A stretch of DNA of 64,000 nucleotides, from the NCBI GenBank assembly GCA_021432605.1, contig MU271157.1, positions 558,001 through 622,000 of the forward strand, given 5' to 3'. The notes under the pieces are model-generated. The model ran no database searches, had not been told where the DNA came from, and worked only from the letters and a program-made list of their open reading frames with translations. This DNA comes from Coniochaeta sp. PMI_546. Its lineage: Eukaryota > Ascomycota > Sordariomycetes > Coniochaetales > Coniochaetaceae. A program made the position numbers and the translations under genes. This document shows, in pieces, positions 40,083 to 51,217 of the stretch. The first letter of the stretch is position 1; every line of letters begins with the position of its first letter.

Positions 40083-41783
40083 TTAGTTACTCCTATCCTG
40101 CTCCCTAATCCAACCCCTGCTCATATCCACAGCCTGCGTCCACTTCTGGAACATGTAATCGGCCTTTTTCTGCGACATCTTTGGCGTAAACACCCTCCTG
40201 CCGACCTTGTTGACATCATTCAATTCCTCCAGCTCGTTCCACACACCGACCGCCAGACCGGCAGCCACGGCAGCGCCGAGCGCCGTAGTCTCGCGCATGA
40301 CCGGCCGGTCGACGGGGATCTGGGCAATGTCGGCCTGCGCCTGCATGCAGACGTCCGAGTTGGACAGGCCACCGTCGACGGCTATCCTCTCGAGCTTGTG
40401 ACCCGAGTCCTCCTCCATCGCCTTCAGGATGGCCCGTGTCTGGAAACAGGTTGCTTCCAGCGTTGCGCGAGCGATATGAGCCTTTGTCGTGTACTGCGTC
40501 ATGCCGACTAATTCTCAAGTTAGTCTCCATCCTCCAAAAGGTTCTGTCAGTTGCAACTCACACAGCGTCCCCTGCGCATCGTCAATCCAATACGGGGCGA
40601 ACAGGCCGCTGAACGCCGTAACGAACACCAGGCCAGCGCTGTCCTCCACGCTCTCAGCCAACTCGCTGACCCTGCTCGGGTCCTCAACAAAGCCCAAGTT
40701 GTTCACCAGAAACTTGACACCCGAGCCAGCCACTGCAATGCTCCCCTCGAGCGCATAAACCGGCTTTCTCCCCTTGCCAAAATCGTACGCCACCGTCGCC
40801 AACAGCCCGTTCTTCGAAATGACTGGCTCCGTGCCCACATTATACAGCAAGAAGCACCCGGTACCATACGTATTCTTGGCCTGCCCGGGCGAGAACCCGC
40901 ACTGTCCCACCAGAGCGCTAGACTGGTCGCCGAGACACCCCGTGATCGGCACGCCCTCTAACACGCCAGAGGCAATCTTTCCGAAAGCCTCGGCATCCGA
41001 ACTCGGCACGATTTGAGGGAGATGTATCTTCCTCTGATCAATACCAAAGAAAGCTAGGAGTTTCTCGTCGTACTGCAGCGTCCTCAGATTCATGAACATG
41101 GTCCGACTCGCGTTCGTGCCGTCGGTGACGTGGACCTGCCTCTCCGCTTTGGCTCCGCCGTTTAGCCGGTAAATCAACCAACTATCCACGGTTCCGAAGG
41201 CCAGTCTACCCTCCTCGTACGCCTTCTTCACCCGCTCGTCGTTCTGCAGCAGCCACAGGAGCTTGACACTGCTCGGGTACGTGCTCAGCGGCAGACCGCA
41301 GAGCTCAAGCAGTTCGCCCGCCCCCTCCCTCTCCTTAAGCTCCCTCACCAGACCCGTCGTCCGCGTATCTGGCCATACGACCGCGTTCCCCAGTGGCTCG
41401 CCCGTCTCCTTATCCCACACCACCGTGGTCTCCCTCTGATTCGTGATGCCCACGGCCTTGATCCTCTTCCTGTCTCCGCCCTTCTCCTCGAATTTCCTCA
41501 CGCACCCTTCGATACAGTCCTCTACACTCTTCAAGAGCTCCAAGGGATCCTGCTCGTGCCACCCAGACTTGGGGTAGAGGCTCTCGAACTCGAGCTGGTG
41601 CATGGCCACCGGGTCGCCGGCGCCGTTGAAGATCAGGAACCGGGACGAGGTCGTCCCCTGGTCGATCGAGCCCACGAACCAGTTGTGCGCCAGCTCGGCC
41701 GGGGTCTCGGTTATGCCGTGCGGGAGGTGCTCTTCCGCCTGTTGTTTCTGCCCGCCGGGCTGGGAGCCGGAGAGGGTAGTCAT
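40083..41783 (-). CDS. GUT1: Glycerol kinase
   Basis: Exons 41783-40562 and 40507-40083; 548 residues. Phosphorylates glycerol with ATP to glycerol-3-phosphate, the entry step of glycerol catabolism and a source of substrate for the acyltransferase encoded at 12-14.4 kb. FGGY kinase fold: phosphate-1 motif GSIDQGTTSSRFLIF, AVGITNQRETTVVWDKETGE, the glycerol-contact region ESLYPKSGWHEQDP, TVDSWLIYRL, GCLGDQSSALVGQ, and AFSGLFAPYWIDDAQGT. The intron joins GTL to FGMTQYTTKAHIARA, the FGGY family signature. The C-terminal block (GLSNSDVCMQAQADI) is complete. A 35-residue hydrophilic extension precedes the catalytic domain. Confidence 0.96.
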
Positions 41784-42643
41784 GTTGCTGGTGCTTGCCG
41801 TTGGCTGATACCGTGAGGATTCGCTTGTGAGGCTTTGTGTCGACCGTCTAGAACCCCTTGTGGTATGACCTTTGGTGTCTGCGACAGTTTTGATGAATGT
41901 CCGCGACGACGATATCGGCGCTACGTCATAAACACCGACTCCCAGATCCTAGCAGTCCCCGTGCGACAGCGGCATGTGATTCCGTCCCGTGACTGGCCGA
42001 AATGTTGTGTAACTTCGCCTAAAGGTTGGGCGAGCCAATGTTGTCAAAAAGCGGTTGCGGAGGGTGACTGACATTTTGCACCTTTTGCTTGACTCTCCAT
42101 GGGGGTTTAAGAGTACTTTTTTTTCCCTATTCGGTACTCTCGGCATCACTTGCGCGACTCAGTTGAAGAAATGCCTCGACTTCCCCAGTCTTGCCCTGAG
42201 GCTAACTTGCGACGGCGCAATTATTGGTGGATAAACTGTGGAGAGGACGACTAATGGACCCTTGGCACATGCTGCTAACTGTGGGATGCCGTTTGGTAGC
42301 TGCGAGGCTATTCCCACTCGCTATTGAACACCGAGCAACCCCCCATGGGAACAGACGAGGCCATGGTCACCTTTTAAGAAGGTAAAGATGTAGATATTTT
42401 CATGAAGAGCAAAGTCTAATCTAATGCATGCTATCTGCTCATCGTGTTTCGAGACCCTGTGTAGGGCAAGACAAACTTCGAATCACCGTGTCATAGGTTC
42501 ACCATCTACCCAATGCCAGAAAGTTCTCCCAAATTATATCCAACCTGCCATGCAACTATCTGCCAATGCTTCGTATAATATGGAAAAGCAAACAGGAATC
42601 AAACGCTTGAATTCAAAAGCACCTGACCACACACACAAGCACA
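41784..42643. other. Promoter region of glycerol kinase
   Basis: 860 bp with the glycerol kinase promoter and the 3' flank of the GH81 gene. No gene or repeat seen. Confidence 0.5.
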
Positions 42644-45600
42644 TCAGAGACCGGCAAGCGCTACGCAGCAGTCAGTACTCATCCACACAATAGCTGTGAT
42701 AGAAGCATTTTCAGGGAATCCCGAGAACTTACCAGCAGAATAAGCAAGATACCACGTCAAACTCGCTCCTCCGTCCAACCAAGACGCGTCGAAATCCGCC
42801 CGGCTGAAAAAAGCATACGCAGCAGCAGGATTGATAGTCGCATAGTTGCCGTACAGTATCCCCTTCCAGCCGCCGACAACCTGGTCCGCGCGTCCGTTAC
42901 TAAAGAATGCGTTCCACTCTTCCGCGACGAACTGCGCGGTGCGGACGAGGGGGGTGCTGGGGAGCAGCGGCAGCATGTGGATGCCCTGGATGTACTCGAG
43001 GTTGGTGCCGAAGTAGGTCGTGTGATCGATCTTGTTCTCGAAGAGAATGCCGGCTACCTTGTTGGGTATGAAGTTTGCCGGCTGCACCGTGTTGGAGCTG
43101 GTGTAGAGGTAGTAGCTGTTAAGCGCCCTCTTAAGGATCGCTAATTGGAGGTTGCCTCTGGTGGGCTGTCAGCATTTGGCTGGTGCGAGAAAAGGGGTAG
43201 GGGAGATGGTGGACGTACCTTGCCGCCATGTTGGAGTCACCGCTGACTTGACCCCACATCTTGATAGCATACGCGTGCATTACGTCTTCCGAGCTCGACT
43301 CTTGGTCCTTGCCGTCGGCCGTCTCGTACAAGCCATGGGCCCAGCTATGGCCGTGGTACCAGTCGAAGGCGCGGTGGACGGGGAAGTACGGGTCTTTCGA
43401 GCTCGGGTTGGCGATGTCGCGGACAAGCGTGTTGACGTAGTCCTTGTTCGCCTTGATCCACGACGGATCGAGATGGCCGATGACGGCGGCCGTGTAGATG
43501 AAGTAGCCGTAGTGAAAGTGGTGGTCGTTGTAGTACGTATTGCCGAAGTCTGCACCGTCATTTCCAGTCACGTAGCTGGCAGTAGAGACTACGCCTCCCC
43601 AGGCTGATTCGTATACTAGAGGGTACTGCTGCTTGTTCTGCGCGAAGCGGGCGAAGGCCGTCTTCAGCTGAGTTAAACTGGTTTGTGCGAGGTCCTTGTC
43701 ACCGATCATGTCGTTGAGGACCATAATGATGTTGGCAAATTTTGCCAAAGCCTGTAGTCAAGTTAGGAGGCAAAAAACACGGCGAATACGACAGGATCTC
43801 ACGTACCTTGCCACTGAAATAAACCGAGTTCAGGTCCGTTTGCGCCATCATGTCTTGTGACAACTCCTGCTGAGCTATCTTCCGCACATACGCACGGGTG
43901 TTGGTACTCATGGCAGCCTTGTTGCCCACTCCTGGGAGCCAGGGGTAGAAGCTCATGTCCACCGGCATGCTTTCGATCATGGTCCATGAGTCGGCCACGA
44001 CGGCGGTTGCTATGCCCTTCGTGGTCGTCTGGAGCGTCACGCCGCTCAACACTGCAGCTCGTGTGCGGCTATCGAAAGACGAGACTTGATGAGGCAGGGC
44101 AAACATGAGGAGTGGCGTACTGGAAAGCCCACCCTTACTGAACGTGAAGGTGTAGCTTCCCGTGGCGCCGTTGACGGAGCCTGAAAGCTGGACGCCTGTC
44201 GGGTAAGCACCGGAGGCTGCGTCGTAGACCGTCTCAGCAGTACCGGGGTCTTTCGCGATTTGGACAGTGCCATAGAACGGCGCCTTTGCCTTGGCAGTGC
44301 TGTCGTTGATCACTTGGAGATCCAGAGCAGTACCAGCGTTGTTGTAGGCATAAAGTATCCATTTAGTACCGTCCTGGAGCTGGAACTTGTACTTGACGAC
44401 GCCGCTCTTGGGAGCTTGGGTTGACTTTGTGACAGTCTTGAAGAACACGCCAGTCTGGATCAGCGGAGTGGCACCGGTATAGACAGCGGTGATAAAGGCC
44501 TGGCCCTGCACTAGGGGAAACTGGACTGCAGGGGCGGCCGCGGCATTAGCGCGCAACTGAACATTTGCAGAGTACGCAGTCGGTGAATCGGTCGTCAGAA
44601 TCGTGCTCGAGCTGAGTTCTTGCGCAGAGATCACCATTGATTGAATGCCGACGGGATTGAGATAATAAGCAGCAGCTCCAGTCCTCGCGTCTGTGTTGCC
44701 GTAAACCCGCTGGCTGGCATCGATATGAGAGATGGCCAAGCCCCAGCTGCTACTGGATCCCTTGCCCTTGGCCCATGCAACGGAGTACGGGTGGAGGAAC
44801 GTCGGGCTTGTCTGACTGCCGAGGAACATATTGGCATAGAATTTGTTGGTACTGATTGGACCGTTTGAAATGATACCCTGGCGCACAACAGGGTGATCCT
44901 TCCTCGACCCGATATTGCTCGGGGGGGCGCCGGTCGCGATGGGATCGGCGAAAATGTTGGCGGACACCATGGCGGGCTGTGTCGAAGGCGCAACAACACT
45001 GGCAGGAGATGTTGCAGATATCAGGGAAGTCGGCTTTGAGATCGAACTTGTAATGATGGGTGCTCTTGTCGGGCGCCCCTGAACTTCGAGGCTGGTATGG
45101 AGCGAACCTGTGGTATCAGGCTTCTTGTCCGTGAGACTCGGTAGGATCACTACTGTTCCAGACGGGTTGACACTAGTTGAGACCTTCTGGGTCGAAGTCC
45201 TACTGACACTGGTTACAGGCGCAGGGGTCGAACTAAGGGTGAAACTGGGAGCATGAACAAGCCTCTGAGCCGAAGCCGTGCTGGCAGATTTCGAGGTAGT
45301 GGTAGTGTAGGCGATGACAGTGCGTGTCACTCGGTCGCCTCGTAAAGGGCGGCTATAACGCTTCTTGTGGAACTCTCGATGGAGATTGTGGTGCTGGTGT
45401 GAAGACCGGTCTCTGAGAACTCGTTCTACTGATTCAGACAGCTTGTCAGCTCGGGCTTCTTCAATGGCATGGGGCAAACCATTTCCTTGCGCATCATGGA
45501 TCTGAACCGGCTGTGCGGTATTGACAGAAGTGTGAGCACGATGAACATGTCTGTGGATAGTGTGACTGGCGACGAGCTGCGGAAAGACGTTGAAGTTGAA

Positions 45601-45648
45601 CAACACCAGCGCAACGAACATGCTCCTGGTAGTGGAAGCCGCCATCAT
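42644..45648 (-). CDS. Secreted endo-1,3-beta-glucanase, GH81
   Basis: Exons 45648-43807, 43751-43219, 43157-42733 and 42660-42644; 938 residues. Start: first ATG, giving MMAASTTRSMFVALVLFNFN, a signal peptide likely cut near VAS-H; dibasic KKR nearby could be a Kex2 site. A Ser/Thr-rich linker of about 200 residues, probably O-glycosylated, precedes the GH81 domain, which begins about FADPIATGAPPSNI. Family blocks: RQGIISNGPISTNKFYANMF, SYPW-like FYPWLPGVGN, YNDHHFHYGYFIYTAAV (the Asp is the expected catalytic acid) and DGKDQESSSEDVMHAYAIKM (Glu residues of the active site). Hydrolyses internal beta-1,3-glucan links in wall remodelling or septum and spore release, as Eng1 does in yeasts. The final exon is 17 nt, ending in LAYSAGALAGL; see the findings for the alternative. 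Confidence 0.93.
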
Positions 45649-46812
45649 GATGAACGTGATCGTGGAACCTAGAGAACACAGAGGGAACCTCGATGAACAC
45701 GGGCATAGGAACAATGAGGAGCATTACTGCGATACAACTCGTATAAGCAGTTTCCCGAGGCGCCCACCACGTTGCCATAGGGAAAGAAAAAGCAGCAGAA
45801 ACATGATCTCTAGCGGATAGACTACGGCTCACTGGCATGGAGCCGTCACCACGCAACGATGCACATCGGCCGTTGTTCTGCAAGGGCATGTACTTGTCTC
45901 GGCAAGGGAGGCCATACCTAGTAGAACCACGAGGTTGTAAATCCGAGCGTTGATGAGTAGGGGATAGAAGATGGTCGCCTGGGTCGATAGGGAGCGATAG
46001 GGGGGCCGACTGAGACAAGGGGGGTATCGCAGACGTCTAGGAATGCGGGAGGGCGGTAGGCCACGAGATTGGGTATCCAGGAGGGAGGTATGTGGATTGT
46101 TGTCGAGGGAACTAGAGATTGAGTTTCTCGCACTTGAGAGAAATCAGTTGCCTCTTGCTCAGACGTCATGCGGAAAGAGAGAAGTCGAGCTTCAATTTGG
46201 AAAGACTGCTCCGATCGCCAGAGTTCTAGGTGCATGAGAAACGAGGGCAGGAATGAAGTGACGTTTGCCCCGTCTAATATGCGCGCTCACTCATCTCACC
46301 AACTTTTGGTTCGGTGGTGTTGACCTTGAGCTCTTGCCGAGTTCCCTCCCAAGCTTGGAATCTCCACTCTTTGTCTTGATACATAAGGTAGTCTAGTCTC
46401 GATCTCTGCATCCTCGAAGCTCCGTGATTCCACGGGTATGATTGAGGTCACGACTCATGCTTGAATCGGAGCTGCCAATACGTTTCTTGACTGACGGACA
46501 TGCTTAGACAATGAGGCGCTATCTGTTCGATCCCTATAGTAGGGTTGGAAAAAGGGATATTCAGTTGGCATTGTGATGTGGAGTGGGAGTCCTCAGCGAA
46601 TAGTCCGGCCATGTGGGTCATAATCATAACTACACACGTCTCTGTCGCTGTGAACCACATTATCGACTGTGCGGTTGAGCTTCTAGAGATACCCTCACGC
46701 AAGATAGATCCTACGTGATGTGCACATGAGTGCGTACACTCGAGAACTGAGACAAAGTCATTCTCATTGACGGTGAGGCCGTTGCGGATGTTTATGTAAG
46801 GTGTATGCCCTC
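45649..46812. other. Promoter region of the GH81 gene
   Basis: 1.16 kb upstream of the GH81 start and 3' to STN1. The GH81 frame is open for 22 codons upstream without an ATG. No gene or repeat seen. Confidence 0.5.
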
Positions 46813-48211
46813 TCAAATACCCAATGCGTCATACTTCCCTTCGACATGGTCGGTTTTGACACGTTCAGGTTTTCTCTCCAGACCTGTTGCCTTTGCCCTA
46901 GTGGAACTTCTGTACGGCATCACAGGTACAGCCTCCGTCTCCGATGTGCTCGTTGAATCGATTTCAACACCTTCGACAAGCGGTTTCGCGTTTCTCTCCA
47001 TAGGCGTTAGCCTCGCCTTCGTGTTACCCGCCCCATCCGAGGCCGCGAGCATTGTGCTCGTTCTTGATTTACTCGTCGCATTGGTCCCCTGGTCGGCCTC
47101 GGCACGCTTGGTACTCCTTTCCAACCCTGTGATCCTCGTGTTCGACGTGCCTCTCGCGACGGAGGTTGACGTTACTATCAAGGTCTCCGCCTTCCTGGTC
47201 AAATCCGTAGCGTCGGAATTGACGTATTTGAGTTTCCTCTCGAGACCTGTAACTCTAGTCCTGAACGATCCACCGGCATCAGTTGCGACTGTTCTCATAC
47301 TGGCCTTCGGTATGCTGGTCGTCGCGAGCCCTTCAGCCTCTTTGTGTTTGACTTTCCTTTCCAAGCCACTTAGACGCGCATTCGAGGAGCCACTTCCTTC
47401 AAGTGCCGGTGTGCCGAGGTTCGCCTTGGACTTGCTTCTCGGATCGAGACCGGTGCCATCGGCTTCGACAGCTCTTCGCTTGCTCCGTCTGGGTGCCCGA
47501 GGCTCTTCACCTGTTGACTTCGTGGCCTCTCTGCGGCAGCGCTTGACCTCTTTCTCGGTGAGCGTCCATGGTTTGGAAAGCACGCTGGAATGGAACTCCG
47601 TCATCTTTTTCCAAAATTGCACTTCATCCTCCGTGCACCGTAAATGGAAGATCTTGTACACCCGTATCTGCTTGGTGTTCCGGAAGGTTGTAATGTTGCC
47701 TTTGACCAGCAGGATGTCGCCGACGTCGATGTCGCCATCTACAACTGGCTTGACTTCGTCCTGGCTTGTCGCTGCCTGCGCAGACACTGCCATTGTCTTG
47801 GTCCCATGCTGTGTCACCCTGCCATCATTGCCTTCTTCTGCAGTCGCGGCAATAGCGGCTAGATTCGCTTTCTGTTTCGGCACATTGAGGACGCACTCGA
47901 TTGTTGCACCGCTGCTGTCGTCGACCGTGTAGATGCGCTTTCCGTAAAACTCATCGATAGCGACCACGACTCCCGCAACTTGGACCCATTTGATTGGGTG
48001 GTTCACATGGAAGTAGAGGTCCTGGCCTGTCCTCCAACAGTTTTTAGTCCAAGGTTAATTGCAAGGTAACGGCAGTCAACTTGCCCTCAAAGCCCTTATG
48101 GCTTGTCAGATTGTGGATTTCTTGCGCTCTAAAGCGACACCATGTCTCGATGGTTGGCGATAAGTGGAAGCAGTACTGGGGGTATATAGTGTTGGGCGGC
48201 TCGCCAGTCAT
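46813..48211 (-). CDS. STN1: Telomere-capping CST subunit Stn1
   Basis: Exons 48211-48085 and 48026-46813; 446 residues. Stn1 binds Ten1 and protects chromosome ends, and in CST limits telomerase and promotes fill-in synthesis. The N terminus TGEPPNTIYPQYCFHLSPTI and the OB-fold core NHPIKWVQVAGVVVAIDEF, YTVDDSSGATIECVLNVP, VGDILLVKGNITTFRNTKQI are characteristic. The family-consistent join GFEGQDLYFHVNHP requires a GC-AG intron (donor GCAAGT at 48084, acceptor ending 48027, 58 nt); the GT alternatives give a poorer match. After about residue 190 there is a basic segment (RAPRRSKRRA) and then five degenerate copies of a 40-residue repeat centred on [TA]R[LVI]xGLERK, instead of a recognisable winged-helix domain. 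Repeat starts: residues 259, 299, 339, 380, 420. Confidence 0.9.
46816..47379 (-). repeat. Five-copy 120-bp coding repeat in STN1
   Basis: Degenerate in-frame repeat with a period of 120-123 bp. The conserved core of each unit encodes xR[LVI][ST]GLERKxK; the rest of the unit is diverged Ser/Thr/Ala-rich sequence. The fourth unit reads LTPMERN and the fifth is truncated by the stop codon. Confidence 0.75.
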
Positions 48212-48917
48212 GGCATGACAGGCGACGGTGCTACTTGCGGAATCCGGTGTCGAAATACTTGCGAGACCACAATGTCGCAAGACACCTGAATCTGGATAAG
48301 TAACTGTAAAGCTATGCGTTGCCGTCGGGGTTGCCGTTTTCTGATTGCTCCAGATCTCGACACGTGTGGGGTCGCGCCAGCGCCCTGCTTCAGGGCGCCC
48401 CCGATGGAGGCACAATGGGGAAGCTTTTGAAGGTCCTTGGTATGCAAAATGGACTTCAAATGGTACATGTGACCGGGATTTTGGGGTACTTCTGGGGTGG
48501 CCAAGGGTGCCAATATCAGTAGGTTGTAGCTAGCCAAAAATGGCGTCCGCGACAGTAAAATCACTAAATCTGTAAGATTGAGTATGACGCGCTCAACGCG
48601 TCTCGATAAGAAATCGAAGTGGTGAAGTTGACGCGAAATGTCATGCCCCGCTTAAGTGCTGTTGACCCGGTGATGCCTAACATCAAATCGCGGACCTTCT
48701 TAGCGTAGGACGACTACTTGAAGCAAAGCTCTCGTGACTGAGTTAGGTAATTTAGGAACGTGGAATGTAAGCATTTCAGTTAAATTCCCGCGATGCTACC
48801 GTCCTCGGCAAATCCAAGCTACCTGCAGAAAAGAAGAACCAGCCAAAGCCAACGCCATAACCAGTTAACCAACGCCTTTCTCCGGAGCCATTGCAAATAC
48901 CCCCCTGCCCAACCTTG
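48212..48917. other. Promoter region of STN1
   Basis: 706 bp with the STN1 promoter and the 3' flank of the J-protein gene. The STN1 frame is open upstream to 48415 but has no ATG. No other gene seen. Confidence 0.5.
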
Positions 48918-49866
48918 CTAACGCTTCACCTTCTTGGCACCATCCTTCGCTTTCGGCTTTTTCAGCCTCGCAGCAGCGGCCTGAAAGGCTTCCTCGTCAG
49001 GCTCATCCTCGTCCAACACTCTCTTATTCCCCTTGCCCTTGCTCTTCGGCGCAGCACCATACTTCTCAGCCAGATTATCCAAGAAGCTCCCTCGGCCATC
49101 CTGATTCCGCCGAATAAGCGCAGCTAGATCCGCCTCAGAATCCTTCTTGGTCTTGTGTTTCTTCCCAAACAACTTGTCGTGCACGCCCAGCTCCTTGGCA
49201 TACTCCTCGGCCTCTCCCGCTTCTTGCTTAGCGTGCTTTATCCTCGCCTCCTTGGACTTCTGGCTCTCGTGTGTATACTTCTTGAAACTCGGCACATCGC
49301 CACTGGCAATCGCCTCATCGATGATCTTGCGAAACCTCTCCTCGTCCTCGAGAACGTTACTGAGCATAACGGTCTCGTAGATTTTATTCATGTTGCCCTT
49401 GTACTGCTCGTAGGCGACGAGCAGATCGTCCTTCTCCTCATCCGAGCCCTTGTACTGCTTCGCAAATTTCTCAATGGCGTCATCGCTGATAGAGTCGCGG
49501 AACTGCTCGCGGTAGTAGTCTGACCAGCTGAAACCGTCTGAGTCGACTATGGATTCGGACGTCGAGCCCGTCTCGTTGTAGCGCTTGCGCCGTGCGGGAT
49601 CGGAAAGAATGGCGTAGGCAAATGCTATCGATTGAAATCTCTCGTGGGCTTCTGCCTTTTTGTCTTCGGAAACCTTGTCTGGAATGGATAATTAGAGGAG
49701 AATTCTAGTGTAAGAGCTTTCGCTGCATACCTGGATGGTTCTTCAGCGCGGCTTTCCGGTATGCGGATTTGATTTGGTCAGCAGTAGCTGTTCGTTCTAT
49801 GCTAAGGACCTCATAAGGATCTATCGTAGGCGGCTCTCCATCTGTGATATCCTCAAAGGAAGACAT
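48918..49866 (-). CDS. DnaJ-domain protein, DNAJC9-like
   Basis: Exons 49866-49731 and 49678-48918; 298 residues. The start MSSFEDITDG is the first ATG; the upstream frame lacks one. J domain at about 16-82: DPYEVLSIERTATADQIKSA, YRKAALKNHPDKV, then FAYAILSDPARRKRYNETGS. The invariant HPD is split by the intron inside the Asp codon. The remainder (GFSWSDYYREQF, YKGSDEEKDDLLVAYEQYKG, MNKIYETVMLSNVLEDEERF) matches the region following the J domain in DNAJC9, a nuclear Hsp70 co-chaperone that also handles histones H3-H4 in animals. A Lys-rich C terminus (KKPKAKDGAKKVKR) is a likely nuclear signal. Histone chaperone function here is inference from homology. It shares a 340-bp divergent promoter with the deaminase gene. 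Confidence 0.9.
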
Positions 49867-50206
49867 CTTGACGGTGCTACTTCTCTGGTCTGCTGTGCCA
49901 GGTTGAAAGTGTCCCGGGCTCCGAACGCGTTGACGCGACAAGGTAAAGTGGTGGGGTCAAAAGCGTTGGCGACTGGCAGCAGCTGGCGCCTCTGACCATG
50001 ACCTCTTCCTTACTCACGACTGCCGTAATGATCAGACCTAGGTAATGGTCATGTCGCAAGCAACGTGTATACCTCTTTTCGTCTAGCGCGTCTCTTGACT
50101 GGTATATGTACATGAAAGAAGGGATTTCTCGTCTGGTTCAACAAAGTTTGTTCAATCAGCCTAGAACAAGGCATCCATCCTCAGCAAAGGCCGGCCGGTC
50201 TGTCCC
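49867..50206. promoter_or_regulatory. Short divergent promoter
   Basis: 340 bp between the start codons of the DNAJC9-like gene (-) and the deaminase gene (+); both promoters must lie here. I see no clear TATA box. Confidence 0.5.
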
Positions 50207-50725
50207 ATGATGGCAGGCGCACAACCAGATTACAATGCTTCAGACCACCAAGCTTTGATGCAACAGGCCCTGGACTTGGCCAAGCAGTCGCCTCCCAAAC
50301 CAACAAACTTCAGAGTCGGAGCTCTAGTTGTTGACTATTCGTCCAACGAGGTGCTGGCAACAGGATACACCCTGGAGCTCCCCGGAAACACTCACGCTGA
50401 GCAGTGCTGCTTCATGAAGCTAGCCGAAAAGCACAAAGTCCCAGAAGAGCGACTATCAGAAGTCCTACCCCCAACATTGGCACTCTACACCACCATGGAG
50501 CCCTGCTCTTTTCGATTGAGCGGGAACCTGCCATGTGTCCAACGAGTCCTTCGCCTGTCGAAGTCTATCAAGAAAGTCTATGTCGGTGTCCAGGAACCCA
50601 AGAAGTTCGTTAGCGATAACACGGGCCAGAAAATTCTAGCAGACGCTGGGATCGAGGTCATCCATGTCGGTGGTCTCGAGAATGAGATCCTCGAAGTGGC
50701 CACCCTTGGGCATGAGAAACCTTGA
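50207..50725 (+). CDS. RIB2-type pyrimidine deaminase domain protein
   Basis: Single exon, 172 residues. Zinc-dependent cytidine-deaminase fold of the riboflavin-specific deaminase family. The active site is H63-A64-E65 (NTHAEQCCF) and P99-C100 with C110 in TMEPCSFRLSGNLPCVQRV; H63, C100 and C110 are the expected zinc ligands and E65 the proton shuttle. In yeast, deamination of the 2,5-diamino-6-ribitylamino-pyrimidinone phosphate is carried out by the C-terminal domain of Rib2, which also has an N-terminal pseudouridine synthase; here the deaminase stands alone, as in many filamentous ascomycetes. A role in riboflavin synthesis is therefore likely but could be another nucleobase-type substrate. 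Two consecutive ATGs begin the frame. Confidence 0.88.
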   Translation: MMAGAQPDYNASDHQALMQQALDLAKQSPPKPTNFRVGALVVDYSSNEVLATGYTLELPGNTHAEQCCFMKLAEKHKVPEERLSEVLPPTLALYTTMEPCSFRLSGNLPCVQRVLRLSKSIKKVYVGVQEPKKFVSDNTGQKILADAGIEVIHVGGLENEILEVATLGHEKP

Positions 50726-51217
50726 AAACTTGGTGTCTTACTCCGAGCCCTCTATGAAAAACCTCGAGCCATCCTGGACCTCTCGTCTGCTCAACTTTGT
50801 GGATGTCAGTGACTGCAGTAGTGAACCACATCTGTCGGGGATGTAAATTAAACTGTACTCGGGCTGATCATGATGATGATCTGTCACCTTCACTTATGAA
50901 GTGACAAACAGTGTCGGACAGGCAAGGAAGGACGAGGTCTGCATGTGTGGCTAGTATGGCGGCCGAACCCAGCCAGTTGCTCGCGCATAGCGTATAGACT
51001 TAGTTAGCTCTCCCGAATCTTCTTGCCCGTTGTGGCGTGTATAGGCTGTCAGCCGGAGCTTGCTGACCACCAGTCACTGGCACATCGACGGCGTATCACG
51101 GGCTCCGCGACTTGCATAATGTGTTTTGAATCCAGGCACCATAAGTGTCAATATGACTCCATGGCAGACGCATCTTACGTCTTTCACTCAATTCTATACA
51201 AGCCGCCAAAGTTTGCG
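50726..51217. other. Intergenic region upstream of the SURNod19-like gene
   Basis: 492 bp: 3' flank of the deaminase gene and promoter of the next gene. In-frame ATGs at 51119 and 51161 precede the chosen start and cannot be excluded. Confidence 0.45.

Noticed and set aside
42694-42732. Shorter 39-nt intron at the end of the GH81 gene
   Set aside because: Too short for a spliceosomal intron; the 72-nt alternative has a branch point and yields a family-like C terminus.
46805-47932. 375-codon open frame antisense to STN1
   Set aside because: Apparent repeats in it are the reverse of the Stn1 repeats; the sense strand has a clear OB fold.
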